Source of the DNA: a virus
IMG/VR virus record: IMGVR_UViG_3300042553_000608
Coordinates: 1-36,577 of that record
Direction: 5' to 3' (one strand)
Length of the DNA stretch: 36,577 nt
Of the stretch, positions 31,011-36,577 are shown in pieces. The first letter of the stretch is position 1, and each line of letters opens with the position of its first letter. A program made the position numbers and the translations under genes. The notes under the pieces were generated by a model that saw nothing but the letters and a program-made list of their open reading frames with translations, did not search any database and was not told the DNA's origin.

Positions 31011-32358
31011 AAGTTGCAAAGTCGGGACGGTTCGCCGGATTCCTTGGGGTAAATTCAGCAAGAAACACAAGGACTATATCAAACGAGCGTGTGTCTGTAC
31101 CATAAATATTGCCGAGGGTTCGGTGCGTGCTGGGAAGACGATTGATAATTGTGTGGTGGCTCGTGATTTCATTGATTTTAGCAGGGATAAGATACACCTC
31201 GCCAGCGGTTCCACGATTGCCAACGCAAAGCTAAACATCGGGGACTGCAATGGTTTCGGGTTGGAGCATCAATTCGCAGGGCGGTGCCACTGGGGTAAAT
31301 ACAAGGGCAACGAGGCACTGTTCATCAATGCGAAGGTTGGTGAACGCATTCTCATCTTCGCCGGCGGTGCCAAGGCGGACAGTTTTAAGAAAATTCGAGG
31401 CAATTCGTACGGACTATGGATTGCGACCGAAATCAATCTGCACCATGCTGAATTCATAAACGAGGCACAGAGCCGGCAGTTAATGGCACAGGTCATCAAA
31501 ATATTGTGGGACTTTAATCCGGACGCACCGAATGCCAAAATATACAGCGACCATGTTGACGTTTATGCCGGCAAGGTCGAGCGTGGCGAAATGGTAACCA
31601 CATACAACTACCAGCACTTCACTATATTCGATAACGAGAATATGTCCGAGGAGCGAAGGCAGGAAATAATGAACCGGTGGGATCCGAATTCCGTCTATTA
31701 TAAACGCTATATACTGGGGCAGAGGGTTCAAGCGGAAGGGCTTATATTCGGACATTTCGCAAACCATAAGGCTGAGTATGTGTCGAACGTGAAACCTGCA
31801 GAGGACACGATTGCATTCATTTCCATCGGGGTGGACTTTGGTGGGAATAAGTCGAAGAGTGGGTTTGTTGCATCTGCCATACTGAATGGCTGGGCTGGGG
31901 TGGTAGTGGTCGATGATTACAAGGTGTCCGGTGAAAAGGGCGAGATTGACGGTAACGTTATAAACCGAGAATTCATTCAATTCGTGCGAACGGTGCAGGA
32001 GCATTATCCTAAAACCGAGGTGAAGTATGGGTTCGGGGACAGTGCTGAGCAGTATCTGATTGCCGGCATACAAAAGGCTTTAAAGGTCGCTGGGTTACGC
32101 ATCGCTTTTACTGATTCACTCAAGGCTCCGATAAACGACCGGATAAAATGCAAAAGCACGCTAATATATACCAAACGCTGGCGAGTGCTTGACCATTGCA
32201 AGCACGTTATCAAAAGCACCGAGGAGCAGGTATGGGATAATAAAAAGGATGAAGATGTCCGGCTCGATGATTTCACTGCAGACGTGGACGTTGCCGATGC
32301 GGAGGAGTACAGCTGGGAGCGGTGGATTAAACACTTCGAATTGAGAAGGGGAATATAA
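31000..32358 (+). CDS. Terminase large subunit
   Basis: 452 residues from ATG 31000; in-frame ATGs at 30988 and 30991 overlap AAGGA. ATPase domain with Walker A EGSVRAGKT (39-47), a GLWIATEINLHHAEFINEAQSR Walker B region, and an IKILWDFNPDAPNAKIY coupling segment. The nuclease domain begins at IGVDFGGNKSKSGF, with further acidic sites near the end (DDFTADVDVADAEEYSWERW). This is the PBSX-type terminase family of Gram-positive phages. It cuts and pumps DNA into the procapsid. Confidence 0.95.
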   Translation: MESESCKVGTVRRIPWGKFSKKHKDYIKRACVCTINIAEGSVRAGKTIDNCVVARDFIDFSRDKIHLASGSTIANAKLNIGDCNGFGLEHQFAGRCHWGKYKGNEALFINAKVGERILIFAGGAKADSFKKIRGNSYGLWIATEINLHHAEFINEAQSRQLMAQVIKILWDFNPDAPNAKIYSDHVDVYAGKVERGEMVTTYNYQHFTIFDNENMSEERRQEIMNRWDPNSVYYKRYILGQRVQAEGLIFGHFANHKAEYVSNVKPAEDTIAFISIGVDFGGNKSKSGFVASAILNGWAGVVVVDDYKVSGEKGEIDGNVINREFIQFVRTVQEHYPKTEVKYGFGDSAEQYLIAGIQKALKVAGLRIAFTDSLKAPINDRIKCKSTLIYTKRWRVLDHCKHVIKSTEEQVWDNKKDEDVRLDDFTADVDVADAEEYSWERWIKHFELRRGI

Positions 32359-32359
32359 A

Positions 32360-32569
32360 ATGATTTTAGTTTCGATTGCATCCTTGGTTGGGGTGGTTGC
32401 GAACATCTACCATAAAAAGTGGTGTTTTATAATTTGGACGTTTACGAACGCTATATGGTGCGTGTACGATTTCTTTTTGGGAGCCTATGAACAGAGCCTG
32501 CTCTTTTTAGTTTACTTCGCCTTGGCTCTGTGGGGGCTTTACAAATGGGGAAAGGAGCCGAAACGATGA
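32360..32569 (+). CDS. Small membrane protein, PnuC-like half
   Basis: 69 residues starting one base after the terminase stop codon. Two to three hydrophobic segments (2-15, 20-38, 45-62) with a WCFIIWTFTNAIWCVYDFFLG motif. The pattern resembles half of a PnuC/SemiSWEET-like transporter unit; small proteins like this are known from other phages but the role is open. Ends in an ATGA overlap. Confidence 0.55.
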   Translation: MILVSIASLVGVVANIYHKKWCFIIWTFTNAIWCVYDFFLGAYEQSLLFLVYFALALWGLYKWGKEPKR

Positions 32570-32760
32570 AGTGTCCTTACACCGTTAATATTTTGCAAAC
32601 TAATAAATGGAAGTACACCTATGACGAAAGCAACAATGGCACAGAAACGGTTCACATCCTCAAGGAAGATAGAAAGTTTGTCGATTGTCTGCAGGAGCAG
32701 TGTGGAGCGTGGCAAAATGGTCGGTGCTGTTACGCATCGGTCAATTTTCATAATGAATAA
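32566..32760 (+). CDS. Small cysteine-containing protein, unknown
   Basis: 64 residues from ATG 32566, four-base overlap with the membrane protein gene. Cys occur at positions near the start (KCPYT) and in CLQEQCGAWQNGRCCYAS, suggestive of a metal site. It lies between terminase and portal genes, a common location for inserted accessory genes. No family recognised. Confidence 0.6.
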   Translation: MKCPYTVNILQTNKWKYTYDESNNGTETVHILKEDRKFVDCLQEQCGAWQNGRCCYASVNFHNE

Positions 32761-32772
32761 GGAGTGGTAAAA

Positions 32773-34149
32773 ATGAACATTCAGAGCGTTATCGAGCATT
32801 TAAACAAAAAGATGGACTGCAATCTGAACACAAGCTATTACACAAGGATTGCCGAGTGGAGGAGCTGGTGGGTTGGTTTTAACAAGGAGTTTCATCAGTA
32901 CAAAGAGTTTAATGGTCAGCAATTTATCGACCGGAAACTGTACACGATGAATATGGCGAAGAAAGTCTGCGAAGATTGGGCGAGCCTGCTGTTAAACGAA
33001 AAGACATTGATTGTTACCGATGCACAGGAGTTTTTGGACGGTGTTTTTGCGAGCAACAGTTTTTGGGATGAGGGCAATGCTTTGGTCGAGAAGGCTTTCG
33101 CTACCGGCACCGGTGCATTCGTTGTCAAGATTGACGACTTTTCCGGTGCTAAAAAAATAAGGATTGAGTATCTGCAGGCGGACAGCATTATTCCATTGAG
33201 TTATCGAAACGGAGTTGTTTCGGAGGTTGCGTTCGCATCGGAAGTGACCGAAAAAGGCAATAAATTCGTTTACCTTGAGATGCACGTCCTTGAGTCGACC
33301 GGCTATGTCATTAAAAACTTTTATCTTAAATCATCCGGTGAGGGTTACATCGAGCAACCTCTACCCGAGACGGTTGCTGAAAAATTTATAACGAATTCCT
33401 TTGTGCCAATGTTCGCATTGGTTTCACCGAATATCGTTAACAATTTCGATGATTGCAATGGCTTAGGCATGGCTGTTTTTGCGAATGCCATTGATCAGAT
33501 CATCGGTGTGGATTTGGCTTTTCATAATTTTAACAGGGATTTAAAGCTGGGCGGAAAGAAAGTGTTTTACTCCGAGGATTTGGTGCAGAAGGACGGAGCC
33601 GGAAACATTATCACTCCGGACGATGTGTGCCAGCAGTTATTCACCATTTTGAAAAAGGACGAAATTGGAGCCTTGGACGGGAAGACAGATTGGCACGAAT
33701 ATAATCCGGACTTGCGTGTGCAGGCAAATAAAGAGGCAGTACAGTCGCAGTTGGATTATCTGTCATTTAAGTGTGGGTTCGGCACAAAGCATTATCAATT
33801 CAATGCCGGCTCAATCGTAACAGCCACACAATATTCGGGCGACAAGCAGGAGTTGGTACAGAATGCCAGCAAGCATTATATTGTCATTGAGCGTGCTTTG
33901 CGTGCTGTTACGAAGGCAATCCTTTGGGCTGGGGATAAACTGAACGAAGGGACAAAGATTGACATCGTTTTCGATGACAGCATTATTATCGATAAGGAAA
34001 CCGAACGCTTGAGGGACATCGGCGAAGTTAATGCCGGTTTAAAGGCGAAGTGGGAGTTTCGTGTTAAATGGTACGGTGAAACCGAGGCTGTCGCAAGGAA
34101 AATGGCTGACGAGATTGATACAGCATCACCTCCGACAGGGGTGATTTAA
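32773..34149 (+). CDS. Portal protein, SPP1/A118 type
   Basis: 458 residues from ATG 32773 with AAGGAG 5'. N-terminal helical part with YYTRIAEWRSWWVGFNKEFHQY and MNMAKKVCEDWASLLLNEK (about 62-80), the central wing with FATGTGAFVVKID, and a C-terminal stem/crown region with GIGLHxYQFN-like FGTKHYQFNAGSIVTATQ. This matches phage portal proteins of the A118 family. Twelve copies would form the DNA gate at one vertex. Gene order terminase-portal-minor capsid agrees. Confidence 0.92.
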   Translation: MNIQSVIEHLNKKMDCNLNTSYYTRIAEWRSWWVGFNKEFHQYKEFNGQQFIDRKLYTMNMAKKVCEDWASLLLNEKTLIVTDAQEFLDGVFASNSFWDEGNALVEKAFATGTGAFVVKIDDFSGAKKIRIEYLQADSIIPLSYRNGVVSEVAFASEVTEKGNKFVYLEMHVLESTGYVIKNFYLKSSGEGYIEQPLPETVAEKFITNSFVPMFALVSPNIVNNFDDCNGLGMAVFANAIDQIIGVDLAFHNFNRDLKLGGKKVFYSEDLVQKDGAGNIITPDDVCQQLFTILKKDEIGALDGKTDWHEYNPDLRVQANKEAVQSQLDYLSFKCGFGTKHYQFNAGSIVTATQYSGDKQELVQNASKHYIVIERALRAVTKAILWAGDKLNEGTKIDIVFDDSIIIDKETERLRDIGEVNAGLKAKWEFRVKWYGETEAVARKMADEIDTASPPTGVI

Positions 34150-34150
34150 A

Positions 34151-35320
34151 TTGTTAACTCCAGCGTACTTGTCTGCTCTGCCGGACGAACTTTCCATTCT
34201 GTACAGCGAGGTCGAGGACGATATTATAAACGATATTGCAAAGAGGCTGGGGAAGGTGGATTTCACGAGCATCTCAAGCTCGGCAGAGTGGCAAATAAAA
34301 AAGGCGACTGAACTGAACCTCACAAGGACACAGTTAATTGACCGGCTTGCATCCGTTTCGGGCAGGTCGGTTAAAGAGGTCACTACCTTGTTTGCAAATG
34401 CAAATATAAAAACGATGGACTTTGACCGGCAGGTCATGGGCGACATCAATTTTTACTCGGAAAGTCAACAGCAACTATTGAATGCCGGAATTAAAAAGTG
34501 CAATGGTGAACTGCGGAACCTCACACGAAACACGATTATTGAAACCAGCAACGAGTACAACAAAATAATTGATAGTGCCTACCTGCAGGTTTCCACCGGT
34601 GCGTTCAGTCAACAGCAGGCTGTGTCTATGGCTTTGAAAAAGCTCGCAAAAGACGGACTGCTCACTGCTGTGTACGAAAGTGCCACCGGAAAGAAAACTG
34701 TACAGAACCTTGACGGTGTCGTTCGCAGGGCTGTGGTCACCGGCATAAACCAAACGACCGCACAACTCCAGCTTGACAGGCTCGATGCAGTGGGATGGGA
34801 TTTGGTCGAGGTAACCTCTCACGCTGGGAGCCGACCATCGCACGCACAATGGCAAGGAAAAATATTTAGCCGGAACGGTACCAGTAAGCAGTACGGTGAT
34901 TTTGTGTCAAGCACGAACTACGGGGCTGTGGACGGTTTATGCGGTGCGAACTGCCGGCACAATTTTTATCCGTTTTTAGAGGGTGTCAGTGAGAAGGCTT
35001 TTGATCAGTACGTCACTCCGAGGAAAGCAGGCGAGACTCCACAGCAAGCAAACGACCGAGTTTATGAAGAGAGCCAAACCCAGCGGTACATTGAACGTCA
35101 GATTCGCAGTTGGAAGAGACAAGGCGATGCATTGGCATCTGCTGGACTGGATAACTCGAAAGAGGTCGCCAAGGTTGCAGAGTGGCAGGGTAAAATGAGA
35201 CAGCATATAAAGGCGACCGGTCGGACGAGACGGTACACTCGTGAGGGTGGCAGTCCTGTCCGGTTCAAAGGTACCAAACCATTAAACCAATCAACTAACC
35301 GTCAAGCAACCGTCAAGTAA
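34151..35320 (+). CDS. Phage minor capsid protein (Phage_min_cap2)
   Basis: 389 residues from TTG 34151 directly after the portal stop; GGGGTG lies seven bases upstream. N-terminal helical region, then a conserved RRAVVTGINQTTAQLQLDR segment and a VTSHAGSRPSHAQWQGKIFSRNG motif leading to a LCGANCRHNFYPFL motif, as in Phage_min_cap2 (distant relatives of Mu F/SPP1 gp7). It is thought to enter the head with the portal. The basic C-terminal tail could contact DNA. A terminator follows within five bases. Confidence 0.9.
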   Translation: MLTPAYLSALPDELSILYSEVEDDIINDIAKRLGKVDFTSISSSAEWQIKKATELNLTRTQLIDRLASVSGRSVKEVTTLFANANIKTMDFDRQVMGDINFYSESQQQLLNAGIKKCNGELRNLTRNTIIETSNEYNKIIDSAYLQVSTGAFSQQQAVSMALKKLAKDGLLTAVYESATGKKTVQNLDGVVRRAVVTGINQTTAQLQLDRLDAVGWDLVEVTSHAGSRPSHAQWQGKIFSRNGTSKQYGDFVSSTNYGAVDGLCGANCRHNFYPFLEGVSEKAFDQYVTPRKAGETPQQANDRVYEESQTQRYIERQIRSWKRQGDALASAGLDNSKEVAKVAEWQGKMRQHIKATGRTRRYTREGGSPVRFKGTKPLNQSTNRQATVK

Positions 35321-35324
35321 AACG

Positions 35325-35353
35325 AAACACCGGCTTAAAATGTCGGTGTTTTT
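35325..35353 (+). terminator. Rho-independent terminator after the minor capsid gene
   Basis: AACACCGGC (35326-35334) with GTCGGTGTT (35342-35350), nine pairs, one G-T, loop of seven, then a T run (35349-35353). It ends the transcript from terminase to minor capsid protein. Confidence 0.9.
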
Positions 35354-35379
35354 CTTTTAATAATCTTTTTGCAACCATA

Positions 35380-35424
35380 TTATGTAAACCATTTTTCGAG
35401 TTTTTAAAAAAGTTATGTAAACCA
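35380..35424 (+). repeat. 12-bp direct repeat pair TTATGTAAACCA
   Basis: Copies at 35380-35391 and 35413-35424, 33 bases apart start to start, close to three helical turns, so both present the same DNA face. They follow the terminator. Likely a protein-binding site. Confidence 0.65.
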
Positions 35425-35506
35425 AAACCGACACAATACACATCATTGTTGATAAATTAAAGTAATATTGCACAAATTAAAACCGTTTTAGTGTAGGCAC
35501 ATTTGC

Positions 35507-35708
35507 AAAAACACTATTTTTCTGTAATCCTTGCGACAGTAGAGTTTTATTATATTATTATGTATTGTTTTACATCTTAGTGTATAAAATGAATAAAGGT
35601 TATATATTTTTTATGAAAATACAAAGCAGTATAGAAAAAAATAGGGAAATGCCTTCATTTTGTTCACTGCCTTCACTAAATGCAAAGTTTTATAAAAACA
35701 CTATTTTT
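35507..35708 (+). repeat. Two copies of AAAAACACTATTTTT
   Basis: Copies at 35507-35521 and 35694-35708 are identical over 15 bases and have an A-tract and a T-tract around CACTA, which may bend the DNA. They bracket the central part of the non-coding region. Confidence 0.6.
35654..35680 (+). repeat. Iteron-like array (three 9-bp units)
   Basis: Units TTCATTTTG (35654-35662), TTCACTGCC (35663-35671), TTCACTAAA (35672-35680). The plan and most bases equal the array at 15400-15426. It lies 80 bases upstream of the -35 box at 35761. Confidence 0.7.
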
Positions 35709-35760
35709 GAGTGCTTTTGTTTATGGTGCTATTGTGTGGGTACTTTATGAAAGATTTTTG

Positions 35761-35789
35761 TTGACAGAATTTTTTTTAAATGCTACACT
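35761..35789 (+). promoter_or_regulatory. Promoter of the winged-helix gene
   Basis: TTGACA (35761-35766), 17-base spacer, TACACT (35784-35789). The -10 box is part of a TACACTAAA element that recurs in both non-coding regions, so a protein that binds this element would also block the promoter. Confidence 0.8.
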
Positions 35790-35814
35790 AAAATAAAAAA
35801 CGGAGGAATTTTGT

Positions 35815-36072
35815 ATGTATTTGAAAGCAACGACAGTGAATTTGGACGTGGTGAAGTTATTTGTGAAAGATAGAATTATTCTTGAGCCACCTATTAATGC
35901 AAGCACATCATTGTATGTTTCGGAAATTTACAACGATTACTTATCTTGGAGCGAAGGCAATTTTCAGTTGTCTAAGTGTTTAGTTGCTCGCATTTTAAAA
36001 CGGATTTATCCGAGACGAGTCGGCCGGAATAGCACCGGTATTTTCTACAAAGGGTTCGCTTTAAAAAAATAA
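35815..36072 (+). CDS. Stand-alone winged-helix protein, paralogue of the primase C-terminal domain
   Basis: 85 residues, CGGAGGAATT before ATG 35815. Residues about 12-83 align with primase-helicase residues 692-760: shared features include LF/QF start, ILEPPINAS against LEPDNSAS, EIYNDYLSWSEGN against DIYEAYVSWAEEN, KRIYPRR against KRYPDRY, and a final GIFYKGFAL against GIYYKRIKL. This is the D5-type winged helix that in P4 alpha recognises origin repeats. On its own it could compete with the primase for DNA or form a regulator. It stands alone between two promoters, within the late region. Confidence 0.78.
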   Translation: MYLKATTVNLDVVKLFVKDRIILEPPINASTSLYVSEIYNDYLSWSEGNFQLSKCLVARILKRIYPRRVGRNSTGIFYKGFALKK

Positions 36073-36101
36073 TTGACAAAATATTCAAATAGTGATACGA
36101 T
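36073..36101 (+). promoter_or_regulatory. Promoter for scaffold and coat genes
   Basis: TTGACA (36073-36078) begins right after the previous stop codon; 17-base spacer; TACGAT (36096-36101). It gives a leader of about 150 bases before the scaffold start at 36259 and feeds the coat and tail tube genes up to the terminator at 4010. Confidence 0.82.
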
Positions 36102-36258
36102 TATTTCAACAAAGGCTATCGCAATTCGCCGGCGAAGAGGTGCGTGCATCGGATTAAGCTGGGCGAATGATGGACACGAAGGTGTTCGTTTCCGGCTTTA
36201 GCGTTTCAAGGGAGGAGCTAACCTCGTAAAAATAAGCGTAATTTGAAAGGAGCTATTT
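36102..36258 (+). ncRNA. Structured leader RNA upstream of the scaffold gene, pseudoknot-capable
   Basis: Pairings visible: outer AAAGGCTA (36111-36118) with TAGCGTTT (36199-36206), one mismatch; ATTCGCC (36124-36130) with GGCGAAT (36162-36168); AAGCTGG (36156-36162) with CCGGCTT (36192-36198), one G-T pair; hairpin GGACAC/GTGTTC (36172-36187, loop GAAG). The second and third interlock as a pseudoknot. ATTCGCC also has rival partners (a TTCGCCGGCGAA palindrome at 36125-36136 and CGGATT at 36150-36155), so two folds are possible. I could not match it to a known riboswitch or ribozyme with confidence. Confidence 0.5.
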
Positions 36259-36577
36259 ATGAAAAGAGAGCAATTAAAGGAAATCGGTATATCGGACGAG
36301 TTGATTGACAAGGTTATGGATTTAAACGGAAAAGATATCGAACCGCTGAAATCCAAAACCGAAAGCCTGCAGGGGGAACTCACAAAGGCGAACACTGCAC
36401 TGGCTGATGTCAACGCAAAATTAAAGGCTTTTGATGGTGTGGATGTCGAGGGAATGAAGAAAACCATAGCTGATATGGACACAAAGTATAATTCTGATAT
36501 CACTCAGTTAAAACTGAATTATGCTATTTCCGAGGCAATCAAAGAATTGAAACCACACAAGGTCGAGGCTGTTATGC
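36259..36577 (+). CDS. Phage scaffold protein, GP20 family (5' part; continues at base 1)
   Basis: From ATG 36259, preceded by AAAGGAG (36246-36252). The unique part (36259-36450) encodes 64 residues and the gene continues into bases 1-381, giving 190 residues in total. The N-terminus is a basic helix (MKREQLKEIG) followed by heptad-like Leu spacing (LKSKTESLQGELTKANTALADVNAKL), a coiled coil typical of GP20 scaffolds. It shares a transcript with the coat gene. Confidence 0.87.
   Translation, partial: MKREQLKEIGISDELIDKVMDLNGKDIEPLKSKTESLQGELTKANTALADVNAKLKAFDGVDVEGMKKTIADMDTKYNSDITQLKLNYAISEAIKELKPHKVEAVM
36451..36577. repeat. Terminal redundancy, identical to 1-127
   Basis: Second copy of the end overlap described at base 1. 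It should be removed when the circle is closed. Confidence 0.93.

Larger units (their letters stand above)
35354..35760. other. AT-rich non-coding region, candidate replication origin
   Basis: About 400 bases with no credible gene: a 61-codon open frame at 35565 has no ribosome site and covers repeats. The region holds a 12-bp direct repeat 33 bases apart, two copies of a 15-bp AAAAACACTATTTTT element, several TACACTAAA-type elements, one array of three 9-bp iteron-like units and long A/T-rich stretches. Together with the neighbouring winged-helix gene this is the best origin candidate on the genome. Confidence 0.55.

Noticed and set aside
35565-35750. A 61-codon open frame in the origin-like region
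   Set aside because: No ribosome site, odd composition, and it runs over the iteron-like array and repeats.
36102-36258. Lysine riboswitch, hammerhead or HDV-type ribozyme in the scaffold leader
   Set aside because: GAAGAGGTGCG resembles the start of the lysine riboswitch and GGCGAATG a piece of the HDV ribozyme, but the other required conserved elements and helices are missing, so I only call a structured leader.
69-36503. Minus-strand open frames of 60-200 codons, for example at 14185-14556, 27078-27662, 31480-32073 and 36198-36503
   Set aside because: All lie opposite well-supported plus-strand genes or the leader, show no family resemblance and lack good ribosome sites.

Overview
The window is one complete, circular phage genome with a short redundancy at its ends: bases 36451-36577 repeat bases 1-127 exactly, and the scaffold gene is cut by the window edges and reads through when the ends are joined. 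The unique circle is 36,450 bp. Every convincing gene is on the + strand. Strong GGAGG-type ribosome sites, frequent GTG/TTG starts, and structural protein families typical of low-GC Gram-positive phages (A118/SPP1-like portal, Phage_min_cap2, GP20 scaffold, Gp15 tail chaperone, XhlA-like protein) point to a siphovirus of a Firmicutes host, probably an anaerobic Clostridia-type bacterium; the host is an inference. I see no integrase, excisionase, divergent repressor, partition gene or tRNA, so a virulent (or non-integrating) life style is likely.

Layout on the circle, in transcription order. (1) Packaging and head: small and large terminase (30627-32358), two small ORFs, portal and minor capsid protein (32773-35320), a terminator, a 0.5-kb AT-rich non-coding region, a small winged-helix gene (35815-36072), a promoter with a structured leader RNA, then scaffold across the ends, P22-type coat protein, connector/neck genes and tail tube (to 3947). 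(2) A terminator, then tail chaperones, tape measure, distal tail, baseplate hub, fibres, XhlA-like protein, holin and amidase (4066-15271), ending at a second terminator. (3) A 260-bp control region with iteron-like repeats and a near-consensus promoter (15463-15491) starts the early block: small unknown genes, an HTH regulator, an AbrB-like regulator, an SbcC-type ATPase, a protein with a 38-unit hexanucleotide repeat, an OB-like/zinc protein, a RecE-like nuclease, SSB, RecU-like resolvase and a DECH helicase. (4) A third promoter (23593-23621) drives an HTH regulator and a D5-type primase-helicase, a minimal kinase-like protein and a run of small zinc-finger proteins. (5) A fourth promoter (27856-27884) drives an ASCH protein, an HNH-like protein, small ORFs and a ParB-methyltransferase, leading into the terminase genes. 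The five promoters I can support all have exactly 17-bp spacers.

The most notable signal is a possible two-site replication control system. The primase-helicase ends in a winged-helix domain (residues about 691-761), and an 85-residue stand-alone copy of that same domain is encoded elsewhere under its own promoter. The two main non-coding regions, on roughly opposite sides of the circle, carry the same array of three 9-bp repeats (TTCAYTNNN type). This resembles the ori/crr iterons, origin-binding alpha protein and copy-number control of satellite phage P4, although sequence alone does not prove it. Other items of interest are the 121-residue kinase-like protein that stops right after its DFG-like motif, the (GGC-NNT)38 repeat gene with a frameshift near its 3' end, and the pseudoknot-capable leader upstream of the scaffold gene.
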